The notes under the pieces are model-generated. The model saw only the letters and a program-made list of their open reading frames with translations. It did not search any database and was not told the origin of the DNA. A stretch of DNA of 64,000 nucleotides from Streptosporangium sp. NBC_01495 (GTDB lineage Bacteria; Actinomycetota; Actinomycetes; Streptosporangiales; Streptosporangiaceae): NCBI RefSeq assembly GCF_036250735.1, contig NZ_CP109430.1, positions 9,114,001-9,178,000 on the forward strand, written 5' to 3'. Below, piece by piece: positions 33,856 through 42,223 of the stretch (position 1 is the first letter of the stretch; the number at the start of each line of letters is the position of its first letter). The position numbers and the translations under genes are program-made.

Positions 33856-34045
33856 TTCCCAGCCCTCTCCACGAGCTCTCCTGCTGCGCCAGCCGGGCCG
33901 GCACGAAGATCTGACCGCAGCGGCTCACGCCGCATCGGTGGGCGAACCAGCCACGCAGCATCGGCCGTCCGGCGCGGGCGAAGCCGTGGCCCCGGGTGCT
34001 CTGGGCACGGCGGGGGCGGCGTTTGGCCCTGTGATGCTCACACAT
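33848..34045 (-). CDS. possible 65-residue protein between the two ALDH genes
   Basis: The ORF starts at an ATG overlapping the stop of the upstream ALDH by 8 bp and ends overlapping the ATG of the downstream ALDH-like gene by 8 bp. Its third codon positions are mostly G/C. It is rich in Arg, His and Cys (MCEHHRAKRRPRR; HRCGVSRCGQIFVP could be a small zinc-knuckle-like pattern). No family is recognised. Perfect tiling of the gap argues for translation; the odd composition argues against. Confidence 0.35.
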   Translation of the reverse strand: MCEHHRAKRRPRRAQSTRGHGFARAGRPMLRGWFAHRCGVSRCGQIFVPARLAQQESSWRGLGND

Positions 34046-35465
34046 CGAGATACGCCTCCAGCCCGTGCCGTCCGCCCTCGCGCCCGTACCCGGACTCCTT
34101 GTAGCCGCCGAACGGCGAGGTGGGGTCGAACCGGTTAAAGGTGTTGGCCCAGACGACGCCGGCGCGGAGCTTGTCCGCCATCCACAGGATGCGCGAGCCC
34201 TTCTCCGTCCACACGCCCGCCGACAGGCCGAACGGGGTGTTGTTCGCCTTCTCCACCGCCTCGGCCGGGGTGCGGAAGGTCAGCACGGACAGGACGGGGC
34301 CGAAGACCTCCTCGCGGGCGATCCTGTGCGACTGGGCGACGCCGGTGAAGATGGTCGGCGGGAACCAGAAGCCCTTGTCCGGCAGCGAGCAGGCCGGGGA
34401 CCAGCGTTCGGCGCCCTCCGCCTCCCCCAGGTCGGACAGCTCGCGGATCTTGGCGAGCTGGGCCGCGGAGTTGATCGCGCCGATGTCGGTGTTCTTGTCC
34501 AGCGGATCGCCCAGCCGGAGAGTGCCGAGCCGCCGCTTCAGCGCGTCAAGCAGCTCCGTCTCGATCGACTCCTGCACCAGCAACCGGGAGCCCGCGCAGC
34601 AGACGTGGCCCTGGTTGAAGAAGATCCCGTTGACGATGCCCTCGACGGCCTGGTCGAGCGCGGCGTCCTCGAACACGATGTTCGCGGCCTTGCCGCCGAG
34701 CTCCAGGGTGACCTTCTTGCCGGTGCCCGCGACCGACCTGGCGATCTGGCGGCCCACCTCGGTGGAGCCGGTGAAGGCCACCTTGTCGACGTCGGGGTGG
34801 TTCACCAGGGCTGCGCCGGTCTCGCCCGCGCCGGTCACGATGTTGACCACGCCGGGCGGCAGGTCGGCCTGCGCGCAGATCTCCGCGAACAGCAGCGCGG
34901 TCAGCGGGGTGGTCTCCGCGGGCTTGAGAACGACCGTGTTGCCGCAGGCCAGCGCGGGTGCGATCTTCCACGCGAGCATGAGCAGCGGGAAGTTCCACGG
35001 GATGACCTGGCCGGCCACCCCGAGCGGGCGCGGGCCGGGGCCGTACCCCGCGTAGCCGAGCTTGTCGGCCCAGCCGGCGTAGTAGAAGAAATGGGCCGCC
35101 ACCAGGGGCAGGTCCACGTCGCGGGACTCGCGGATCGGCTTGCCGTTGTCCAGGGACTCCAGCACGGCCAGCTCGCGCGAGCGCTCCTGGATGATGCGCG
35201 CGATCCGGAACAGGTACTTGGCCCGCTCGGAGCCGGGCAGCGCCGACCAGACGCCGAACGCCTTGCGGGCGGCCTGGACCGCCCGGTCGACATCGGCCTC
35301 CGTGGCCCAGGCGACCTCCGCCAGGACCTCCTCCGAGGCCGGGTTGACGGTCTTGTTGCGGTTCTCGCCCTGGGAGTCGACCCACTCGCCGCCGATGAAC
35401 AGGCCGTAGGACGGCCTGATGTCGACGACGTCACGCGACTCGGGCGCCGGTGCGTACTCAAACAT
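34038..35465 (-). CDS. NAD(P)-dependent aldehyde dehydrogenase
   Basis: 475 residues, complete. VIPWNFPLLMLAWKIAPALACGNTVVLKPAE (cofactor and substrate channel), FTGSTEVGRQIA, general base Glu in LELGGKAANIVF, nucleophile in FNQGHVCCAGSRLLVQ, and EEVFGPVLSV near the C-terminus. It lies 9 bp after deoC in the same direction. DeoC yields acetaldehyde and glyceraldehyde-3-phosphate, so oxidation of acetaldehyde from deoxyribose-5-phosphate breakdown is the natural inference. Confidence 0.93.
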   Translation of the reverse strand: MFEYAPAPESRDVVDIRPSYGLFIGGEWVDSQGENRNKTVNPASEEVLAEVAWATEADVDRAVQAARKAFGVWSALPGSERAKYLFRIARIIQERSRELAVLESLDNGKPIRESRDVDLPLVAAHFFYYAGWADKLGYAGYGPGPRPLGVAGQVIPWNFPLLMLAWKIAPALACGNTVVLKPAETTPLTALLFAEICAQADLPPGVVNIVTGAGETGAALVNHPDVDKVAFTGSTEVGRQIARSVAGTGKKVTLELGGKAANIVFEDAALDQAVEGIVNGIFFNQGHVCCAGSRLLVQESIETELLDALKRRLGTLRLGDPLDKNTDIGAINSAAQLAKIRELSDLGEAEGAERWSPACSLPDKGFWFPPTIFTGVAQSHRIAREEVFGPVLSVLTFRTPAEAVEKANNTPFGLSAGVWTEKGSRILWMADKLRAGVVWANTFNRFDPTSPFGGYKESGYGREGGRHGLEAYLDV

Positions 35466-35474
35466 GTGAACGCC

Positions 35475-36413
35475 TTAGTCGAGGGTGAAGTAGTCGGGAC
35501 CCGCGTACCTGCCGGTGGCCATCTTCTGGCGCTGCATCAGCAGGTCGTTGAGGACGCTGGAGGCGCCGAGCCGGAACCAGTCGGGGCTGAGCCAGCCGTC
35601 GCCGACGGTCTCGTTGACCAGGACGAGCATCTTGATCGCGTCCTTGGTGGTCTTGATGCCGCCCGCGGGCTTCACCCCGACCTTGCGGCCGGTCACGGCC
35701 AGGAAGTCCCGGACCGCCTCCAGCATGATCAGCGTCACGGGGAGGGTCGCGGCGGGCTGCACCTTTCCCGTGGAGGTCTTGATGAAGTCGCCCCCGGCCA
35801 GCATGGCCAGCCAGGACGCGCGGCGCACGTTGTCGTACGTGGACAGCTCGCCGGTCTCCAGGATCACCTTCAGGTGGGCGGTGCCGCACGCGGCCTTGAT
35901 CGCGACGATCTCCTCGAAGACCTTGAGGTAGTCGCCCGCGAGGAACGCGCCCCGGTCGATGACCATGTCGATCTCGTCGGCGCCGGCCGCCACCGCGAAG
36001 GCGGTGTCGGCGATCTTGACGTCGAGCGAGGAGCGTCCGCTGGGGAAGGCGGTCGCGACGCTGGCCACCTTGACGCCGGAACCCTTCAGGGCCGCCGCGG
36101 CCCCGGCGACCATGTCGGGGTAGACGCACACCGCGGCCACCTTGGGCACGGAGGGGTCGGCCGGGTCGGGGTGGACCGCCTTGGCGCACATCGCGCGGAC
36201 CTTACCCGGGGTGTCGGCCCCCTCCAGGGTCGTCAGGTCCACCATGCCGATGGCGAGGTCGATGGCCTGGGCCTTGGCGGTGGTCTTGATGGATCGGGTG
36301 CCGAGCATCGCGGCGCGCTGGTCGGCGCCCACGCGGTCGACACCGGGCAGGCCGTGCAGGAAGCTTCGCAGCGTGACGTTGGACGTTGCCACGTCGGTGA
36401 GCGAGGTCGTCAT
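35475..36413 (-). CDS. deoC: deoxyribose-phosphate aldolase
   Basis: 312 residues. ATG 36413 has GGAGAG 9 nt upstream; the in-frame GTG at 36422 is too close to it. Family motifs: VCVYPDMV, ADEIDMVIDRGAFLAGD, HLKVILETGEL, Schiff-base Lys in DFIKTSTGK, and proton-relay Lys in VGVKPAGGIKT. It cleaves 2-deoxyribose-5-phosphate into acetaldehyde and glyceraldehyde-3-phosphate. It heads an operon with the two aldehyde dehydrogenase genes. The protein is of the longer (about 300 aa) type. Confidence 0.95.
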   Translation of the reverse strand: MTTSLTDVATSNVTLRSFLHGLPGVDRVGADQRAAMLGTRSIKTTAKAQAIDLAIGMVDLTTLEGADTPGKVRAMCAKAVHPDPADPSVPKVAAVCVYPDMVAGAAAALKGSGVKVASVATAFPSGRSSLDVKIADTAFAVAAGADEIDMVIDRGAFLAGDYLKVFEEIVAIKAACGTAHLKVILETGELSTYDNVRRASWLAMLAGGDFIKTSTGKVQPAATLPVTLIMLEAVRDFLAVTGRKVGVKPAGGIKTTKDAIKMLVLVNETVGDGWLSPDWFRLGASSVLNDLLMQRQKMATGRYAGPDYFTLD

Positions 36414-36777
36414 AGTTGACACCTCTCCAGCATGCCTACTGGTGTGATTACTTCCAAACTGGACCCTGCCCAGCCGCCTTGTCGGTTTTCGTCAACATCC
36501 GCCGACCGGCCCGCGCGAGGGCGGACACCACCGGCCCTCCCCGTCCTGCGGAGGCCCGGCGGTAACGCGGAGTCATTCCCGGGGGCGGTGCCGGGACCGC
36601 CCCCGAAGAGGCCGTCTAAGGAGCGCCGGGACGGCCTAGGGACGGCCTAGGTAGTACCGGGGCGAGAAGTGTCCGGGAGATAGGACATCCTCCCGATGTG
36701 GGACCGGGGGTCTTAGGACGAATCTTGAGTCTGTAAGGAAAGCGCGCCACGAGGCGCCACACCAGGAAGGAACCCTC

Positions 36778-36939
36778 ATGGGTCCCGAGCTCCACCTTCA
36801 GATGATCACCTACCGGGCCATCGAGCTCCGCGAGCAGGCCGACAACTACCGCCTCGCCCGTGAGGCACAGGAGGACAAGAAGGATCACTCGCCCGAGAAG
36901 CGCCGCCGGGGCCTCTTCGGCAAGATCATCCCGGCATGA
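36778..36939 (+). CDS. conserved-looking 53-residue basic protein
   Basis: Starts MGPELHLQMITYRAIELREQ and ends RRRGLFGKIIPA, with CCAGGAAGGAA placing a good ribosome site 6-8 nt before the ATG. Strong third-position G/C bias supports translation. The protein is predicted to be helical (Leu/Arg/Glu heptad-like first half) with a basic C-terminus. I have seen similar small proteins (PELHLQ...RAAELRAEA) in other actinomycetes but know no function. The 36414-36777 gap before it contains a duplicated GGGACGGCCTAG (36628-36650) and presumably the promoters of deoC and this gene. Confidence 0.7.
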   Translation: MGPELHLQMITYRAIELREQADNYRLAREAQEDKKDHSPEKRRRGLFGKIIPA

Positions 36940-37050
36940 CCCCGCCCCGAGAGCCCGGCCGCCACCATCTGCCCGGCCGGGCCTCACAGCCTCCCTAACC
37001 GCTGATTTCACCGAGCGGAAAATAGGGAGATGACACCTTTAAGGCATGAC

Positions 37051-39939
37051 ATGCTGGCAGACATGGTGGGTCGGGCGGTAAGCCCCATCTTCGTGGGGCG
37101 GGAGAAGGAGCTCGCGGACCTGACCGAGGCGTTCGAGCAGGCTCGCAAGGACGCGGCGGTGACCGTGCTGCTCGGCGGCGAGGCAGGTGTCGGCAAGTCA
37201 CGGCTGATCGGGTGTTTCGCGGAGCGGGCCACGGCCGACGGCGCCCACGTGCTCAACGGGGGCTGCGTGGAGCTGTCGACCGAGGGCCTCGCCTACGCGC
37301 CGTTCACCGCGGCGATCCGCCAGCTCGTCCGCGAGTGCGGCGCCAAGGAGGTCGCGGCCCTCCTCCCCGAGGGAGGGGCGCGCGACCTGGCCAGGCTGCT
37401 CCCCGAGTTCGGCGAGCCCAGCGGCGACACCGAGAGCGACACCGCCCGCGCACGCCTCTTCGAACAGATCCTCACCCTGCTGGAACGGCTCGCGGAGCGC
37501 CACCCGGTGATCCTCCTCATCGAGGACGTCCACTGGGCCGACAGCTCCAGCCGCGACCTGATCGCCTTCCTCAGCCGGAACCTCCGCACCGCTCCGGTGC
37601 TGATGGTCCTCACCTACCGCTCCGACGAGCTCCACCGCCAGCACCCGCTCCGGCCGGTGCTCGCCGAGCTCGGCCGGCTGGACGGGGTCCTCCGGATGGA
37701 CCTGCCCCGGCTCACTCAGTCGGAGGTGGCGGCCCAGATGGCCGGCATCCTCGGCACCACGCCCGAGTTCGCCCAGGTCGACAAGGTCTTCCAGCGCAGC
37801 GAGGGCATCCCGCTGTTCGTCGAGGCGCTGATGGAGTGCGGCGGTAGCGGCACCTTCCCCGACTCCCTGCACGACCTGATCATCGGCTCCGTGGAGCAGC
37901 TCCCCGAGGAGACGCAGCGGGTGCTGCGCATCGCCGCGGCCGGCGGCATCCGGGTGGGCCACGCTCTGCTCGTCGCGGTCAGCGCGCTGTCGGACGTCGA
38001 GCTCGACGACGCGCTGCGCACCGCGATCGCGGCCAACGTGCTGCAGGTCGCCGACGGCCGCGCCTACGTCTTCCGGCACGCGCTGATCCGCGAGGCCGTG
38101 CACGACGAGCTCCTGCCCGGCGAGCACGCACGGCTGCACGCCCGCTTCGCCGAGGAGATCGGCAACGACCGCACGCTGGTGCCTCCCGGCCGGGCCGCCA
38201 TCGAGATCGCCCACCACTGGCACTCCGCCCGCGACGACCTCTGGGCCCTCATCTCCGCCTGGGAGGCGGCGGGCAAGGCCGCCAGGACCTTCGCCCACAA
38301 GGAGATGATGCAGCTGCTGGAGCGGGTGCTGACGCTGTGGAGCAAGGTCCCCGACGCCGCCGAGCGAATCGGCGTGGACCACACCACCGTCCTGGAGCAC
38401 GCCGCCGAGGCCGCGAGCGCGTGCGGGGAGGTCGACCGGGGCAGCAAGTTCGTCAAGGCCGCGCTGAACGAGCTCGACGAACGGACCGAGCCCGCCCGGG
38501 TGGCGAACCTGGTCGTACGAAGATCGCAGTTCAAGAAGGCCAAGCGGCGGCCGGGGGTGCTCGACGACCTCCGCTACGCCGAGCGGCTGGTCCCCGAACC
38601 GGGGCTGGAACGCGCCGCGGTGCTGTCCAAGCTGGGCTCGTACCTGATATTCAGCGGCGAGCTGGCGGAGGGGACGGCGCTCACCGAGGAGGCGCTGCGG
38701 ATCGCGCGCGAGCACGGTGAGGAGACCCTGGAGGCGGAGCTGCTGCTCAACCTCGCGCTGGGCCACTCGATCGCGGGGCGCATCGACGTCACGATCGAGC
38801 TCAACGAGACCGCGCAGGCGATCGGTGAGCGTGTCGAGTCCGGCCGCAGCGTCCTGCGCGCCATCGCCAACAACGTGGACGCGCTGAACAACATGGGCCG
38901 CTCCACCGAGGCGATCGAGCTCGCGCTCGAAGGGGAGCGGCTGGCGAGGAAGTACGGCCGCTACCGGGCCCAGGGCACCTTCATCGCCAACAACCGGGCC
39001 GAGGCGCTGGAGGCGCTGGGCAGGTTCGAGGAGGCGGCCCGGCTGGCCGAGCAGGCCCTCGACATGGACCCCACCCTACGCACCCGCCACGACCTGCGGC
39101 GGATCCGCGGGGACGTGGCGGTCGCCCGCGGCGAGACGGACGTGCTCAGATCCGTCCTGAACGAGGTGGGCGCCTTCGGCACCGTCCCCGAGGAGTTCAT
39201 GCAGGAGCTGACGGCGAACGCCCGGCTCATGATCGGCCTGCACATGCTCAGCGGGGAGCCGCTGGCCGCGCTGGAGGTGGCCGAGCGGGTCGCCCTCGAG
39301 GCGCAGATCACGAGCAAGCCCATGCTGGGCTGGCGGACGCTCGGCCTGCTCGGGGGGATCTGCGAGACGGTCGAGGCGCTCGCGCCCGAGCGGGTGGCGG
39401 CGCTGCGCGCCCACGTCGGGAAGGCCGCCGCGGCGATGACCGTGGACAGCCCCGTCGCCGAGGCCTACCGGCTCGGTCTCACCCGCGACCACGACGCCGC
39501 GGCCACCACCTGGGAACGGCTGGACCGTCCCTTCCTCCAGGCGAAGTCGTTGCTCCACGGGGGACGGATGGCGGCCGGCAGCGGTGACCGCGAGGGCGCC
39601 GCGCCCCGGCTGCGCGCGGCCTACCCGATCGCCGTGGCACTCTCGGCCCGGCCGCTGGCCACCGAGATCGAGGCACTGGCCCGCCGGATCGGGATCTCCC
39701 TCGCCGAGCAGGCCGGAGCCACCGGGCAGGCCGGAGGCGGGGAGTCGCCGCTGACCCCGCGCGAGCTGGAGGTGCTCCGGCTGGTCGCCCTGGGACGATC
39801 CAACCGCGAGGTCGCCGCCGAGCTGTTCATCTCGGCCAAGACCGTGAGCGTCCACGTCTCCAACATCCTCGGCAAGCTGGGCGTCTCCACCCGCGGCGAG
39901 GCGGTCGCGGCCGCCCACCGCCTCGCCCTGATCGGCTGA
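37051..39939 (+). CDS. large AAA-ATPase LuxR-family regulator (LAL type)
   Basis: 962 residues from ATG 37051 (AAGG 6 nt upstream; ATG 37030 and 37063 are alternatives). Domains: N-terminal AAA (FVGREKELADL; Walker A GGEAGVGKSRL at 42-52; Walker B VILLIEDVHWAD), a long helical TPR-like centre, and a C-terminal LuxR helix-turn-helix (LTPRELEVLRLVALGRSNREVAAELFISAKTVSVHVSNIL). Such ATP-dependent regulators often control secondary metabolism or carbohydrate use, but no obvious target cluster is adjacent. The last codons HRLALIG and stop begin the downstream tandem repeat. Confidence 0.93.
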   Translation: MLADMVGRAVSPIFVGREKELADLTEAFEQARKDAAVTVLLGGEAGVGKSRLIGCFAERATADGAHVLNGGCVELSTEGLAYAPFTAAIRQLVRECGAKEVAALLPEGGARDLARLLPEFGEPSGDTESDTARARLFEQILTLLERLAERHPVILLIEDVHWADSSSRDLIAFLSRNLRTAPVLMVLTYRSDELHRQHPLRPVLAELGRLDGVLRMDLPRLTQSEVAAQMAGILGTTPEFAQVDKVFQRSEGIPLFVEALMECGGSGTFPDSLHDLIIGSVEQLPEETQRVLRIAAAGGIRVGHALLVAVSALSDVELDDALRTAIAANVLQVADGRAYVFRHALIREAVHDELLPGEHARLHARFAEEIGNDRTLVPPGRAAIEIAHHWHSARDDLWALISAWEAAGKAARTFAHKEMMQLLERVLTLWSKVPDAAERIGVDHTTVLEHAAEAASACGEVDRGSKFVKAALNELDERTEPARVANLVVRRSQFKKAKRRPGVLDDLRYAERLVPEPGLERAAVLSKLGSYLIFSGELAEGTALTEEALRIAREHGEETLEAELLLNLALGHSIAGRIDVTIELNETAQAIGERVESGRSVLRAIANNVDALNNMGRSTEAIELALEGERLARKYGRYRAQGTFIANNRAEALEALGRFEEAARLAEQALDMDPTLRTRHDLRRIRGDVAVARGETDVLRSVLNEVGAFGTVPEEFMQELTANARLMIGLHMLSGEPLAALEVAERVALEAQITSKPMLGWRTLGLLGGICETVEALAPERVAALRAHVGKAAAAMTVDSPVAEAYRLGLTRDHDAAATTWERLDRPFLQAKSLLHGGRMAAGSGDREGAAPRLRAAYPIAVALSARPLATEIEALARRIGISLAEQAGATGQAGGGESPLTPRELEVLRLVALGRSNREVAAELFISAKTVSVHVSNILGKLGVSTRGEAVAAAHRLALIG

Positions 39940-40176
39940 CCTCTTACCCACCGCCTCGTTTCGATCAGCTGACCTCTCGCCCACCGCCTCGCCCTGATCA
40001 GTCGATCGCTCGACCACCGCCTCGCCCTGATCGGCTGACTCTCGACCACCGCCTCGTCCTGATCAGTCGATCGCTCGACCACCGCCTCGCCCTGATCGGC
40101 TGACTCTCGACCACCGCCTCGTCCTGATCAGCCGACCGCTCGACCACCGCCTCCCGCCCCTCGCCGTCGGCCCCGG
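39916..40176 (+). repeat. 33-bp tandem repeat seeded by the regulator gene's 3' end
   Basis: CACCGCCTCGCCCTGATC starts at 39916, 39949, 39982, 40015, 40047, 40080, 40112 and 40145 (period 32-33 bp). The first copy is the true gene end, encoding HRLALIG-stop. Later copies alternate between GGCTGACTCTCGAC and AGTCGATCGCTCGAC endings, giving a higher-order 65-bp period. The array stops just before the GDT1-family gene. Confidence 0.92.
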
Positions 40177-40746
40177 TCAGGCGAACAGCGGTTCGAGCAG
40201 CAGGATCACGCCGAAGACGGCGAAGGCCGCGGCGGCGCCGTACCGGATGACCTTCTCCGGCAGGTGCCTGCCGAGCATCCGGCCGACCACGATGGCGAGG
40301 GCGTCGGCGGCGACCATGCCCACCGTCGAGCCGATCCAGGTGCCGAACCAGCCGTACTGGGTGGCGAGTGTGATGGTCGCGAGCATCGTCTTGTCACCCA
40401 GCTCGGCGAGGAAGAAGGCGACGGTCACGGCGATGATCGCCGACCGGGTGGTGCGCTGCGCCTTTCGCGACTCCTCCTCGGTCAGCTCGTCCCCGCGCAG
40501 CGTCCACAGCGCGAAGCCCAGGAAGGCGATGCCGGCGATGATCGTGATCGCCGTGGTGGGGAGAAAGTCGCCGGCCAGCCCGCCCAGGCCGACGCTGAGG
40601 AGGTGGACCACCGCGGTGGCCAGGGTGATTCCCGCGAGGACCGGCCACGGTTTGAACCGGGTGGCGAAGGTCATGGCCATGAGCTGGCTCTTGTCGCCGA
40701 GTTCGGCGACGAAGATCACGACGAGACTGATCCAGAACGCTTCCAA
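40177..40746 (-). CDS. GDT1/TMEM165 (UPF0016) family cation transporter
   Basis: About 189 residues from TTG 40746, preceded by GGGAAGGGC 7 nt upstream; no ATG fits the conserved start. Two homologous halves each carry the family motif: VAELGDKSQLMAMTFATR in the first helix and LAELGDKTMLATITLATQ in the second half. Six hydrophobic helices. The family moves Mn2+/Ca2+ (bacterial MneA/MneP exporters), and the two E-x-G-D-K-S/T motifs form the cation path. A probable yybP-ykoY manganese riboswitch precedes it, supporting Mn2+ export. Confidence 0.88.
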   Translation of the reverse strand: MEAFWISLVVIFVAELGDKSQLMAMTFATRFKPWPVLAGITLATAVVHLLSVGLGGLAGDFLPTTAITIIAGIAFLGFALWTLRGDELTEEESRKAQRTTRSAIIAVTVAFFLAELGDKTMLATITLATQYGWFGTWIGSTVGMVAADALAIVVGRMLGRHLPEKVIRYGAAAAFAVFGVILLLEPLFA

Positions 40747-40779
40747 CGAAGGTGCCCTTCCCGCGTACGCAGCCGGGCG

Positions 40780-40970
40780 GAAGGGGGACACCCGGGGAGT
40801 CTCGGGCACGTCTTCGGCCCGGCGGCATCCATTAATGCCTGCCAGGCCGAAGGTCTCGTCCGCCACGGAGCCGAGCCGAACCGGCTGGATCCGAGGCCCG
40901 CGCGACCGGGCGCCTCAGGCGCCAGCATGTCGATCACGCGATTGGGACTACTCCCCTTCGGGTCTTTCCA
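40780..40970 (-). promoter_or_regulatory. yybP-ykoY (Mn2+) riboswitch
   Basis: Read on the minus strand the leader starts AAGACCCGAAGGGGAGTAG (40947-40965), the hallmark 5' element of this class. It continues through a GGCGCCTGAGGCGCC hairpin and reaches GACGAGACC (40852-40860), the second conserved loop. A long stem then follows (CTTCGGCC ... GGGCCGAAG) and a CCCGGGTGTC segment that can close P1 with GACCCG. It directly precedes a manganese-type transporter gene, a classical context. Boundaries are approximate. Confidence 0.8.
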
Positions 40971-40996
40971 TCTGACCATAGCAGCAGAAATCGGAT

Positions 40997-41094
40997 GCCC
41001 ATTCCCGCTCACAGGACCACAGCGGACACTTCTTGCGGGGCTTGCGTGAGGTGGGGACGCCGGCCCATTCCCGCTCACAGGACCGCAGCGGACC
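40997..41094. repeat. 30-bp direct repeat upstream of the riboswitch
   Basis: CCCATTCCCGCTCACAGGAC followed by CRCAGCGGA occurs at 40997 and 41064 (67 bp apart). Between the copies is a unique ACTTCTTGCGGGGC stretch. It lies between the riboswitch leader and the end of murB; no gene is visible here. Confidence 0.8.
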
Positions 41095-41144
41095 GCGGGA
41101 AACCCTTGGGGAGAACCTCGAAGGCCCCAGAACCCAGGAAAATC

Positions 41145-42182
41145 TCAGAGCCGGGTGCCGACCATCACGGGCTCGTTGACCAGGGTGACGCCGAACTTCT
41201 CCAGGACGCCGTCCCTGACCTCGCGGGCGAGGTCGAGGAGCTCCTCCGTCGAGGCCACCATTTCCGGATTTGTCATAGCAAGGGTGTGCTTGGTGGAAAT
41301 GCGGGCCGGGCCGCGCCGGTAACCCTTCGGGAACCCGGCGTTCTCGATCAGCCACGCCGCCGGGACCTTGACGGCCCCGTCCGGCATGTCCCAGCGGGGG
41401 AACCCCGGCGCCCGCAGCTCCAGCTCGGCGGCCCGCGCGGCGGTCAGGACCGGGTTGGTGAAGAACGACCCCGCGCTGCGGGTGTCCGGGTCGGCGGCGT
41501 CCAGGACCATGCCCTTGCCCGCGCGCAGCTCCAGCACCGCCGCCCGAGCCTCAGCGGGCGGCACCCGGTCGCCCAGCGCGACGCCCAGCCGGGAGGCCAG
41601 CTCCCGGTAGGCGACCGGGCCGGACAGCGCGTCCCCGGCCAGCTCGTAGGTGACCGCGAGCACGACGTATCGCCCCAGATCATCCTTGAACGTGCTGTGC
41701 CGGTAGGCGAACCCGCACTCCCGCGCGGTCAGATCCCGCACCTCACCGGCCCGGCGGTCGTAGGCCCGGACGGCGACGATCGTCTGGGAGACGTCCTGCC
41801 CGTAGGCGCCGACGTTCTGGATCGGCGTGGACCCGACCAGCCCGGGGATGCCGGACAGGCACTCCACACCCGACCGGCCCTCCTTCACCGCGCGCTCGAC
41901 CAGGGCGTCCCAGTCCTCGCCCGCCTGCGCGGTGACCCGGTCCCCCTCGACCTCGACGCCCCGGGAGGCGACGCGCACGACCAGGCCGTCGAAGCCCTCG
42001 TCGGAGACGACCAGATTGCTGCCGCCCCCCAGCACGAGCACCGGCTCGCCCGCCCGGTCGGCCGCCGCCACCAGCTCGACGATCTCCTCGGACGACCCCG
42101 CCTCCACGAACGCCCCGGCCGGTCCTCCCAGCCCCAACGTCGTGTACGGCGCCAGCCGCACCCCCGCCACCCGCTCCGTCAT
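41145..42182 (-). CDS. murB: UDP-N-acetylenolpyruvoylglucosamine reductase
   Basis: 345 residues from ATG 42182 with GGGGAAG upstream. FAD-binding TTLGLGGPAGAF and VLVLGGGSNLVVSD, type-I loop IPGLVGSTPIQNVGAYGQ, catalytic Ser in RSAGSFFTNP, and KVPAAWLIENAGFPKGYRRG with the C-terminal Glu region (STEELLDLAREVRDGV). It reduces enolpyruvyl-UDP-GlcNAc to UDP-MurNAc in peptidoglycan synthesis. Longer in-frame extensions upstream are in the shadow of the neighbouring gene and are not used. Confidence 0.96.
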   Translation of the reverse strand: MTERVAGVRLAPYTTLGLGGPAGAFVEAGSSEEIVELVAAADRAGEPVLVLGGGSNLVVSDEGFDGLVVRVASRGVEVEGDRVTAQAGEDWDALVERAVKEGRSGVECLSGIPGLVGSTPIQNVGAYGQDVSQTIVAVRAYDRRAGEVRDLTARECGFAYRHSTFKDDLGRYVVLAVTYELAGDALSGPVAYRELASRLGVALGDRVPPAEARAAVLELRAGKGMVLDAADPDTRSAGSFFTNPVLTAARAAELELRAPGFPRWDMPDGAVKVPAAWLIENAGFPKGYRRGPARISTKHTLAMTNPEMVASTEELLDLAREVRDGVLEKFGVTLVNEPVMVGTRL

Positions 42183-42223
42183 GCGCTTCCCCACCCGCGA
42201 CCCGGCCGAAATCCGGGACCAGC

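Noticed and set aside
39916..40176. CRISPR-like appearance of the 33-bp array.
   Set aside because: Units are contiguous without unique spacers and derive from a gene end; no cas genes.
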